From the NCBI GenBank assembly GCA_934446465.1, contig CAKSEF010000051.1:1-12746 (forward strand): 12,746 nucleotides of DNA, given 5' to 3'. Origin of the DNA: an uncultured Oscillospiraceae bacterium. GTDB taxonomy: Bacteria; Bacillota; Clostridia; Oscillospirales; JAAYXM01. Under the pieces are notes generated by a model that had not been told where the DNA came from, did no database searches, and saw only the letters and a program-made list of their open reading frames with translations. The first letter of the stretch is position 1. Every line of letters starts with the position of its first letter. This document shows, piece by piece, positions 1 through 6,600 of the stretch. The position numbers and the translations under genes are program-made.

Positions 1-55
1 TTCAGGTTCTGGTCGGGGCAACTCGGTGGAGGTTCAAGTCCTCTTATCCGCACCA
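1..55 (+). tRNA. tRNA-Leu (anticodon CAG), 5' part outside the window
   Basis: The window opens inside the anticodon loop: T32 T33, anticodon C-A-G at 3-5, then the 3' half of the anticodon stem (TCTGG, 8-12). A long class II variable arm follows, stem CGGG/CTCG closed by a GCAA tetraloop (14-25). Next come the T arm GGAGG-TTCAAGT-CCTCT (28-44), the acceptor 3' strand TATCCGC (45-51), discriminator A and an encoded CCA (53-55). Long variable arm plus CAG anticodon means a leucine tRNA reading CUG. The 5' half, which would start GCGGATA, is not in the window. Confidence 0.88.
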
Positions 56-58
56 CGT

Positions 59-92
59 CAGAGCAAGCTTTATATCGCTTGCTCTGATTTTT
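59..92 (+). terminator. Rho-independent terminator of tRNA-Leu
   Basis: Perfect 10-bp stem CAGAGCAAGC (59-68) / GCTTGCTCTG (77-86), 8-nt loop, then A and a T5 run (88-92). It begins four bases after the tRNA CCA end, so it should end the tRNA transcript. The same stem core recurs at 661-695. Confidence 0.85.
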
Positions 93-252
93 GCAAAAAA
101 TCAGCGTTCTCTCATTCTGCCGTTTTCCTCTTTCGCAAAAAGGCGTGCTCGGCTCGCCCTCTATCTTTTCGCGAGGTTCCCTACGGCACTGCCAAACTCT
201 CAATTTCACGGCGTTTATCTGAAACTCTGTAAGACCACTCACACCGAGTCGT
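93..252. other. tRNA-rhaM intergenic segment, no convincing gene
   Basis: An open frame of 68 codons crosses this stretch from inside the tRNA (26-232). It has no ribosome site, begins in the tRNA and resembles no protein family I know. The DNA contains short inverted elements, such as GGCG/CGCC around 141-159 and an imperfect CCTC...GAGG arrangement near 127-176, so a small structured RNA or a dispersed repeat is possible. I see no definite feature. Confidence 0.35.
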
Positions 253-281
253 TTGGATTTTACCATTCACTTGACTATACT
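253..281 (+). promoter_or_regulatory. Candidate sigma-A promoter of rhaM
   Basis: TTGGAT (253-258) and TATACT (276-281) are separated by 17 bp, about 22 bp upstream of the rhaM start. The ribosome site GGGAG (291-295) lies 8 nt before the ATG at 304. The -35 matches TTGACA at four of six positions, so this is a moderate call. A TTGACT at 271-276 has no -10 at the right distance. Confidence 0.45.
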
Positions 282-303
282 GAATATAACGGGAGAAATA
301 TTT

Positions 304-620
304 ATGGAAAAATATGCGTGGAAAGCAACGGTAAAAGAAGGCTGCCTTGAAGAGTACAAAAAAGGCATAACGAAATTTGGCCGGAAATGGTAGAGGTACT
401 TAAGAATGCCGGGGTTTGCAACTACACCATATGGAATGTCGGCAACGAGCTTTTCGGCTATTATGAATGCCAAAACGGTCTTAGCTTTGCCGCAGATTAT
501 CAGGCAAACAGTCCGATAGTAGATAAATGGAACCAATACATGAAGGATGTAATGGTTATGGATTTAGACCCCGTAACCGGCGCCCAGCCATTGCTGACCA
601 AGGTATTTGAACTCGATTGA
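304..620 (+). pseudogene. rhaM: L-rhamnose mutarotase, frameshifted at an A6 tract
   Basis: Codes for the enzyme that interconverts alpha and beta anomers of L-rhamnose ahead of rhamnose isomerase. ATG 304 has a good ribosome site (GGGAG, 8 nt upstream). The first frame runs EEYKKGITKFGRKW and stops at TAG 391-393. The rest of the protein (HNEIWPEMVEV to FELD) continues in another frame to TGA 618-620. One extra A in the A6 run 358-363 restores KKRHNEIWPEM and a 105-residue protein, matching the roughly 104 residues of the family. In the restored numbering Tyr18, His22 (proton donor in E. coli RhaM), Tyr41 and Trp76 all fall at the expected positions, so nothing else has decayed. The break is recent, a sequencing error, or bypassed by -1 frameshifting or RNA polymerase slippage on the A tract: a -1 slip gives exactly K-K-R-H. 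No other rhamnose gene is in the window. A terminator follows at 661. Confidence 0.85.
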
Positions 621-660
621 TTATGATATTGATTTTATGCCGGTTATAAATGTCCGCAAA

Positions 661-695
661 AGCAGAGCAAGCCTATAAGACTTGCTCTGCTTTTT
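661..695 (+). terminator. Rho-independent terminator after rhaM
   Basis: Perfect 10-bp stem GCAGAGCAAG (662-671) / CTTGCTCTGC (681-690), 9-nt loop, T5 tail (691-695). It lies 41 bp past the rhaM stop codon. The stem core AGAGCAAG/CTTGCTCT is the same as in the tRNA terminator at 59-92, with a different loop. Bases 696-740 hold nothing recognisable. Confidence 0.85.
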
Positions 696-740
696 CTCTT
701 ATTTACCAATTCACCATACTGCATTTCAGCAGCTGAACGT

Positions 741-839
741 CTATCGGACTTTCTTCTCATATCCGCAGTCGCAGTACGGTCCGCCGGAGGCAAACGTATA
801 TTCACGCACAAAGTCTGATGCTCCGCCGCACTCGCTCAT
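741..839 (-). CDS. Possible 32-residue Cys-containing ORF, likely a remnant
   Basis: ATG at 839 to TAG at 741-743. The peptide starts MSECGGASDF and ends PYCDCGYEKKVR, with three cysteines and a C-x-C-G element like half of a zinc ribbon. There is no ribosome site before the ATG. The frame is the same as that of the ABC exporter remnant upstream, separated only by its TGA stop (858-860) and six codons. It could be a read-through tail, a fragment of another gene, or chance. I do not recognise a family. Confidence 0.2.
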   Translation of the reverse strand: MSECGGASDFVREYTFASGGPYCDCGYEKKVR

Positions 840-857
840 GGTCCGGGTCTCTATTCT

Positions 858-1122
858 TCAACCCTCTGCCTGTTCACGGATTTCTGTAAATTTCTTATAA
901 TGTCCTTCTTTTTGTATCAGTTCGCTGTGTGTTCCGCACTCTGCAATCCTGCCGTCGCCGTCGCCGCTGTAAACAGGCAAATCACCCTGTACATACAGTA
1001 GAACGGAATCAGTCCGAACATAACACTCATCACCGACAAAATGACGGACAAAATCATTTTTTCTTTTCGCCTTCGGCATAGGCGAAAAGCAGTTCGGTCC
1101 GGTTTTTCTTTTTTGACTCCAT
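858..1122 (-). pseudogene. ABC exporter (permease-ATPase fusion) remnant
   Basis: ATG 1122 has a good ribosome site (AGAGGA, complement of 1128-1133, 5 nt spacing). It begins MESKKKNRTELLFAYAEG, like the cytosolic start of clostridial ABC exporters, then hits TGA at 1056-1054. One more A in the A6 run (T6 on the plus strand, 1057-1062) restores the first membrane helix, MILSVILSVMSVMFGLIPFY and on to about 980. The sequence then jumps to the extreme C-terminus of an ABC ATPase, DGRIAECGTHSELIQKEG to REQAEG (stop 858-860), in a different frame. The other membrane helices and the Walker A, signature and Walker B motifs are absent, about 500 residues expected for the family. An intact product would pump a solute or metal chelate, substrate unknown. 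The TetR gene upstream on the same strand (64 bp gap) was probably its regulator. Confidence 0.75.
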
Positions 1123-1145
1123 AAAAATCCTCTTTCCTTTAATAT

Positions 1146-1164
1146 ATTGGTTGGCCTTGCCTAA
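1146..1164 (-). promoter_or_regulatory. Candidate DtxR/IdeR-like iron box before the ABC remnant
   Basis: On the minus strand the sequence TTAGGCAAGGCCAACCAAT matches 14 of 19 positions of the DtxR/IdeR consensus TTAGGTTAGSCTAACCTAA, by my hand alignment. It sits 23 bp upstream of the ABC start, in the 64-bp gap after tetR. If real, the lost exporter may have been iron-regulated. The palindrome is imperfect, so this is a suggestion only. Confidence 0.3.
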
Positions 1165-1186
1165 CTCATATTTAAAATTTTAAGAG

Positions 1187-1816
1187 TTAACTGACTCCCA
1201 AAATTTCGTACCAGCCTGCCGTATAAAAATCATAGAGTGCGTTGATGTGTTTTTCCGCGTTCTCGGCACTGTTATCGTGTGAAATAATTTCAAAGATTCC
1301 CGTGAATATTGTATTTGAAATGATATGAATAAACATATCGTCCATGTCAACCGCCATACGGTTTTCTTTTTTCGGCAGATGAACAATCACCGCACCCGAA
1401 TTTGTTTCGATTTCGGTAAGCCTTTCAATATAGTTTTCATATTGCGTGCCTACGGAACAGCAGGCAATAAGCTTAAACGCGTCATAATGCTGATAAATAT
1501 ATTTCATAAGCACTTCTATTTCACCGTTTGGTTTATCGGTGAGCTGCGGCAGTGTCGTGAGCTGTTGATTAAGCTCCTGTTTTAAAAAATCTTCACTGTA
1601 TGCTTTATACTCATTGAAAAATTCCTCTGGCAGCTCCGCAACAGGTACGTCAAACAACGCCTCCTTATTGGCGTAGTATCGGTAAATCGCCCCCGTAGCA
1701 GCGGCCGCTGCCGAGGCAATACTTCGCATGGAAGCGTTTCGGAAGCCTTTTTCAAAAAATTCCGTTTTTGCGGCGGCGAGTATCTGCTGTGCAAGCTTGT
1801 CATTCGACGGTCGCAT
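1187..1816 (-). CDS. TetR/AcrR-family transcriptional regulator
   Basis: A 209-residue DNA-binding repressor, normal length for TetR. The N-terminal HTH (about residues 8-54) shows the family pattern: QQILAAAKTEFFEKGF, then RSIASAAAAATGAIYRYY and NKEALF. Residues 60-205 are the helical ligand-binding and dimer domain, with no recognisable ligand motif. I chose ATG 1816 because AAGGAG (complement of 1823-1828) lies 6 nt upstream. An earlier in-frame ATG at 1870 has no ribosome site and would run through the operator. Two tandem palindromes (1832-1861) lie between promoter and ribosome site, so it probably represses itself. The downstream gene on the same strand is a wrecked ABC exporter, the usual partner of such regulators, so this is now effectively an orphan. 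The run of five Ala in the recognition-helix region is unusual for the family. Confidence 0.9.
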   Translation of the reverse strand: MRPSNDKLAQQILAAAKTEFFEKGFRNASMRSIASAAAAATGAIYRYYANKEALFDVPVAELPEEFFNEYKAYSEDFLKQELNQQLTTLPQLTDKPNGEIEVLMKYIYQHYDAFKLIACCSVGTQYENYIERLTEIETNSGAVIVHLPKKENRMAVDMDDMFIHIISNTIFTGIFEIISHDNSAENAEKHINALYDFYTAGWYEILGVS

Positions 1817-1831
1817 CTCAATCTCCTTTTC

Positions 1832-1861
1832 GATAACATCGTTATCTGATAACTCTGTTAT
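1832..1861. promoter_or_regulatory. Tandem palindromic operator of the TetR gene
   Basis: Two adjacent palindromes share the half-site GATAAC: GATAAC-ATC-GTTATC (1832-1846), one spacer base, then GATAAC-TCT-GTTAT (1848-1861). They begin 4 bp from the tetR ribosome site and reach the candidate -10. Site size (15 bp), perfect symmetry and position fit a TetR autorepression operator. Confidence 0.7.
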
Positions 1862-1889
1862 TTTTATCACGAAACAGAGAATTTGTCAG
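1861..1889 (-). promoter_or_regulatory. Candidate promoter of the TetR gene
   Basis: On the minus strand CTGACA (complement of 1884-1889), 17-bp spacer, TAAAAA (complement of 1861-1866). The -35 is five of six and the -10 is weak. The operator starts at the downstream edge of the -10, so bound repressor would block initiation. Confidence 0.4.
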
Positions 1890-1930
1890 GTCTTTTTCAC
1901 TTTCGTTTTTTAGTTTTCGTTCAACATGTA

Positions 1931-1959
1931 TTGACTTTAGGCGAATAATGCTCTATTAT
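1931..1959 (+). promoter_or_regulatory. Sigma-A promoter of the acyltransferase operon
   Basis: TTGACT (1931-1936), 17-bp spacer, TATTAT (1954-1959). The predicted start of transcription is near 1966, so the leader is only about 16 nt and consists mainly of the GGAGGG ribosome site (1968-1973). Confidence 0.7.
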
Positions 1960-1964
1960 TTGCC
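1940..1964. promoter_or_regulatory. Inverted-repeat operator overlapping the -10
   Basis: GGCGAATAAT (1940-1949), 5-bp centre, ATTATTTGCC (1955-1964): a 25-bp inverted repeat with one mismatch. It covers most of the promoter spacer and the whole -10 of the acyltransferase operon, a good position for a repressor. The half-site differs from the GATAAC site of the TetR operator 80 bp away, so a different regulator is implied. Confidence 0.5.
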
Positions 1965-1981
1965 TATGGAGGGATTTATAG

Positions 1982-2848
1982 ATGAAATACGGCGAATATA
2001 TAACTCAGCTCGGGTTTACGCATGATGAACTCGATATTCTTTCCGATACGGATGAAAAGCTCAGAAACAATTTTTTCGCGGAATTTTCCCGAGCGCAGGA
2101 AGAATACAACAAGGGAGACAGCACTTTTGCGGAATACCTTTCGGAGTTTTCCGAAAAATCGGGTATTCCGATAAACACGCTCAATCTTTCGATATATCTT
2201 CACCTGATTGAAGCGACATACGCCGAATACGAAAAACGCGGCATTGACAAGTCCGTGTTTCTCGGCACAATGTATGATTTCTCGGTTGTGAGCCGACTTC
2301 CGCTGGACCTTGGCGGGGCATTTGGTTTGCCCCAGCCTGTTTACCGCTCGTGGATGCGTTTATGTATAGATTGTTCTCTTTACCGTCTCGGCAGACTTGA
2401 ATTTGAGATTGCATCCGCGCCATGTGATATTGAAATTGACGGCAGGAGCCTCAAGAAGGGCGAAACCTGCATATCCGTTCATATTCCGCGGGCTGACCCG
2501 TTCAGCGAGGATGCTTTCGAAGAATCTTTTTCACAGGCAGAAGAGTTTTTCAAAAGGTTTTATAATATGGATAAAATAATCTACATATGTGATTCGTGGC
2601 TTCTGTACCCATGGTTACTCGAAGTGCTTCCCGATACCTCGTCAATCGCAGGATTCCAAAAAAAGTTCAAAATCATACAGGTTAATGAAAATAACGTCGG
2701 TCTTGATTGGATTTTCGGGTCGGGAATCGGCAGTATCAAGCCAAATCAGCCTATTGAAAACCTTCCCGAAGACACATCTCTGCGCCGTGCGGCAAAAAAG
2801 CGCCTTTATGAAGGCAAAAAGCTCGGAACAGCTCTCGGCGTAAGATGA
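1982..2848 (+). CDS. GNAT-like acyltransferase (NAT_N/GNAT_C type), uncharacterised
   Basis: A 288-residue soluble protein with no signal peptide. By pattern it fits the two-domain acyltransferase family with an N-terminal NAT_N domain (about 1-125) and a GNAT-like C-terminal domain (about 130-280). Visible family features are YRLGRLEFE (134-142), HIPRADP (167-173), CDSWLLYP (203-210) and LPEDTSLRRA (261-270). Such proteins are thought to transfer an acyl group from acyl-CoA, but acceptor and physiological role are unknown to me. ATG 1982 has a strong ribosome site (GGAGGG, 8 nt upstream). The gene is first in an operon with the peptidase C26-like gene 36 bp downstream, suggesting related small-molecule substrates. 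Expression is probably controlled at the 1940-1964 inverted repeat. I am confident of the family, not of the reaction. Confidence 0.75.
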   Translation: MKYGEYITQLGFTHDELDILSDTDEKLRNNFFAEFSRAQEEYNKGDSTFAEYLSEFSEKSGIPINTLNLSIYLHLIEATYAEYEKRGIDKSVFLGTMYDFSVVSRLPLDLGGAFGLPQPVYRSWMRLCIDCSLYRLGRLEFEIASAPCDIEIDGRSLKKGETCISVHIPRADPFSEDAFEESFSQAEEFFKRFYNMDKIIYICDSWLLYPWLLEVLPDTSSIAGFQKKFKIIQVNENNVGLDWIFGSGIGSIKPNQPIENLPEDTSLRRAAKKRLYEGKKLGTALGVR

Positions 2849-2884
2849 TAAAACCGCAATAACAATGAAAGGATATTGATTTAC

Positions 2885-3529
2885 ATGATTATCGCAACAG
2901 TATTAAGAACACGCACGGACGAAACGATGAAACCTTGGGATAACCAGTATTATATTTGCGACCATTACAAAAAAATATTCGACGAGCTCGGAATCGTCCT
3001 GTTCCCCATACTCAACGCAAACTCTGCAAAAGAAGCGTGTCGTGTATGCGACGGACTCATTCTTCCGGGAAGCAACAAGAACGTATATCCCGAGTATTAC
3101 GGACGGGAGCGGGAACCCGGAGCTGAATATCTCAACGACGAGTATAGTACAGACAGACCCATTGTCGACGCCTTTGTTAAAGCTAACAAACCCATTATCG
3201 GAATATGCGGAGGACTGCAGGTTCTGAACGTCTATTTCGGCGGAACGCTCCGCCAGCGCGTCCCAAACCATGTCAACGTAAGACACAAGATAACCGTTGA
3301 AAATGATTCCTTTCTCTATGAGGTGTACGGACGAAGCAGTGTTGAAGTAAACTCTTGGCATGGTATGGCAATAGACGATGCCGCACCCGGCTTTAAGGTT
3401 ACGGCAATGTCGGACGACGGTGTAATTGAAGCTATTGAAAAGGGAAACATTATTGCCGTTCAGTGGCACCCCGAAGTCGACTTGGAAATGGGCTTCTTCC
3501 GAAAATTTACCGAAAAGTTTTTACTTTAG
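2885..3529 (+). CDS. Class I glutamine amidotransferase-like hydrolase (peptidase C26, PuuD-like)
   Basis: A 214-residue protein of the gamma-glutamyl-gamma-aminobutyrate hydrolase type, which cleaves gamma-glutamyl amide bonds. The nucleophile elbow is GICGGLQ with Cys108, and the remaining triad is QWHPE with His195 and Glu197. LPGSNKNVYPEYYG (60-73) matches the loop that is LPGSPSNVQPHLYG in PuuD. The usual NSxHHQ stretch reads NSWHGMAI here, so substrate choice may differ. Start: ATG 2885 sits 11 nt after AAAGGA (2868-2873). An in-frame TTG at 2876 is only 2 nt from that site, too close. It is second gene of the operon with the acyltransferase. No synthetase domain is fused, so it should act as a hydrolase, not an ammonia donor. 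The exact substrate is not readable from sequence. Confidence 0.85.
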   Translation: MIIATVLRTRTDETMKPWDNQYYICDHYKKIFDELGIVLFPILNANSAKEACRVCDGLILPGSNKNVYPEYYGREREPGAEYLNDEYSTDRPIVDAFVKANKPIIGICGGLQVLNVYFGGTLRQRVPNHVNVRHKITVENDSFLYEVYGRSSVEVNSWHGMAIDDAAPGFKVTAMSDDGVIEAIEKGNIIAVQWHPEVDLEMGFFRKFTEKFLL

Positions 3530-3531
3530 TT

Positions 3532-3571
3532 GTTTGAGTGCCTTGGCACAAAACGGCTTAAGACACTCAAA
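3532..3571 (+). other. Inverted repeat after the operon
   Basis: GTTTGAGTG (3532-3540) and CACTCAAA (3564-3571) form an 8-bp stem with a 23-nt loop, just after the stop codon. Only three T follow, so it is a weak terminator at best. A further small hairpin TCAGC/GCTGA (3574-3596) followed by T5 comes next. The strong terminator is at 3615. Confidence 0.3.
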
Positions 3572-3614
3572 TTTCAGCTTATGTACCGAGTGCTGATTTT
3601 TATTCCCGCAAACG

Positions 3615-3648
3615 AAAAGAACCCGACCTCTCGGTCGGGTTCTTTTTT
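3615..3648. terminator. Bidirectional Rho-independent terminator
   Basis: Perfect 14-bp stem AAAAGAACCCGACC (3615-3628) / GGTCGGGTTCTTTT (3633-3646), TCTC loop, T-rich tails on both strands. It lies between the convergent amidotransferase-like gene and the SLH surface-protein gene and should stop transcripts from both. Confidence 0.93.
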
Positions 3649-3657
3649 GCCGGCAAA

Positions 3658-6600
3658 TTATTTACTTTCAAGAAATCGATGCAGAATTGCGGCTATTTCC
3701 GCTCTTGTTGCGTTGTCCTTCGGGTTGAGTGTCGTTTCACTCCTGCCTTTTATCAGTCCCGCACCGACTGCCCACTGAAGCGGTGCAACCGCATACTCTG
3801 AAATCGAGCCAAAGTCGCTGTAAGACAGGATATTCGTACTCTCTCCGACAGAGACATCAACCTGCTTAAATTTTGCATAACGGTGCATAATCGCCGCTAT
3901 CTGTTCGCGTGTGATAAATTCATTCGGAGCAAACTCCGTTTCGGAGATTCCCTTTACGATCCCGTTCTGCTGTGCCCACGAAACTGCATTTGCGTAATAT
4001 GTGTTTTCCTTTACATCCGCAAACGAACTGTTCTTGCTTATTGCAGGTTCGCCCTCGTTTCTGTAAAGGATTGTAACGAGCATTGCACGTGTAAGCTTTC
4101 CGTTCGGCGCAAAAGTTTTTTCCGACATTCCCTTCATAAGCCCTTCGGACAGAACGTAGTCCGTATCAAGGTGATACCACATGTTTATATCCAAATCACC
4201 GAAATTCTCCGACAGACAGTCATGCTTCCCGACGTCATCCTGCTTGACCTCAATCCACTTTGCATAGAGGGTAATATCCTTTGTAACCTTTGCATTGAAA
4301 TCGTACTTTTCGGTCAATTCACGGTCAAGATACCAGCCTCCGAACTGATATCCTTCCCTTTCAATCTTCGCAGGCTCCGTTACCGTGCCGTTTTGGGCAA
4401 CCGTCTGATTTTTGACGGCAGATGCACCGTTTGTTTCAAACTTGACGGTATACGATGCTGTTCTGCTTCCCGAGCCCGAGCTTGAACTTGTTATCTTGTC
4501 ATACACAACGGAATATGCAGAGAATTTGCCGGAGTAGATGTAGATGTATCCGTTTTTCATATCTACAAAGCACTTTCCGTCCTCATAGGGCTTCTCCGTA
4601 TCTCTTTCCGTGAGCTGAACAAGCTCCTGCACGTTTCCGCCGTGATATCTGTAGACCTGAATATTCTTCTTTTTTGTAAATTGATAAGGCAGTTTAATTT
4701 CAATAACGCTCGGTGCTTCTGTAATGGCATCACTGCCGTTTTTTATGAGCGAGATATCATAGAACGCAAAGTTCCTCCTTGCTCCCGCAGCATCTTTGAT
4801 TGCCGACTGACCGTCACTGCCCTCCGTCGCTTCCTGCATCTGAATAACGAGCTTAATATCACTTTTTTCCGCCTTTGCGATATCGTTTAAGCCCTCAGCC
4901 TCAGCTTTGCCGACAAGCCATTCATCTCTTGAGACCGTACCGCATACCCATTTCGCATACAGAATCGTGTTCTGCGTGAATCTGTCCGTTTCAAAGTTCC
5001 ACTCATTTGTGAGTCCGCTGTCTGCAAACCAGCCGGCAAATTCGTATCCCGCTCTTGTCGGTTCTTTCTCAGGTTCATTGACTGTTTGATTATATCCGCA
5101 TACCATGTCTTCAACCGCCGAACCGCCGTTGGAATCGAATTTTACGGTTATTCTTCCGCCGACGCCGATTACAACCGTCTTGTCTTCTCCGACAAAGCAG
5201 TTGTCCGTTTCCTTGTATCTTACCTTGTATGTTCCGACAGGGAGATTTGAAACTTCACTGCCGACAACGGCGGTATATTCTTCTGCACTGTCGGCTTTGT
5301 ATTCCATGGTATCGTCAACGCCGACAATCTTTCCGTCGCCTTTGCCTTCAATGCTTTCGTTTACGGCTGTCGGCGATTCGGGTGCAGACTGCGGTGCCCT
5401 CATCATTCCCGTCTGCTGGTTCTCAATCGTACCCGTAAAGTTTCCGTTTGCGGTAAATGTAGTTTTATCCGAAACGTTTGTAACTGTGCTCCACTCTCCC
5501 GTTACTGTCAATCCGTCCGCCTTAACGGATGCGCGCGGTGTCTGCTCTGAGCCGTTATAGGTCATCGGCTCGAAATCATCGCGTACCGCGCCGTTTATTT
5601 CCTTCGGCGTGATTTCAAGTCCGTTCGGTATGATTTTTTCATATGCCTTATATATGTCGTCCTCGGCTCTTTTTACGAGAACGTCATATTTCCCCGCATC
5701 GGCCGGAGCGGGAATTTCCGCACCGCCTTTATAATATTTAACCGCGAATCCGTCCCCGACATTGCCCGAAACGACAAAATTCTTTTGATTTCCGTCATAT
5801 TCGGGTACTTGCTTATCCTCGGATATAACAACGGTTGTCTTTTCCATCCATTTCCAAACTGCCGTTACGGTTGTATCATTCGTAATGTTGATCTTAGCGC
5901 CCACACTGTATTCCACACCGCCTACGTTCCATGCCTTGAACAATTTGCGTTCCGGTGCAGTGAATGTGCATTGCGGAAGCTCATACTCGCCGCTTGGAAC
6001 GCGGACATTCGCCATTGTGCCGTCTCCGCCGTTTGAGTCAAATGAAACGGTATACAGTACGCAGTACTTCAGGTCATTCCCGACTTTCTTTAAAATGCGG
6101 TCGTCAGTATTAAAAAGCTTGAATTTTCCCGCCGTCGCATCCGTTACATTTTTTACTAAGACATCACCGTCGGAAACCCTGTCGCAGAGAATACTGATGT
6201 CTCCGCCTGTGTAACCGTTTGCGTCAATGAGTTCCTTCCCGTAAACCTTGATGCCGGCATAGCCCGCAGAAACGTCAATTTCGGTATTCCCGCAAAGGTT
6301 GACCTTGCCGAGCACAACGACTCCGTGAGCTTTTGCCGTACTTATCTTTCCTCCGTAAAGATTCACCTCAAGCGTTCGGGTTCCGATTGGCGGGAGGCTG
6401 TTATTGTTTCCTGCCTTGACAGTGCCTCCGTACAAATTCAAGGTGTTGCCCGAGTACCCCTCGAAATCTATTATTGTATTTGCCTCATTATGAACGGATT
6501 CAAAAGTTCCTCCGTAAATATTTACGGTTGCATTGTCGCATTCATAGTTGATAACGTGCCCGTACTGATTTTCTATTTTTCCGCCGTCCTTACAATCGCA

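Noticed and set aside
26..232. 68-codon open frame overlapping tRNA-Leu
   Set aside because: It starts inside the tRNA, has no ribosome site, crosses the terminator hairpin and resembles no known protein.
1..700. Integrated mobile element using tRNA-Leu as attachment site
   Set aside because: No integrase, no repeated copy of the tRNA 3' end and no phage or conjugation gene is present in the window.
858..860. UGA recoded as tryptophan at the end of the ABC remnant
   Set aside because: rhaM, the acyltransferase and the MerR gene all end properly at TGA, so the standard code applies.
1817..1870. Longer TetR start at ATG 1870
   Set aside because: The extra 18 codons are the operator itself; AAGGAG lies correctly before ATG 1816.
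6300..6600. CRISPR-like repetition
   Set aside because: The repeated CTCCGTAAA-type strings are codons for repeating LYGG beta-helix turns, with no fixed repeat-spacer pattern.
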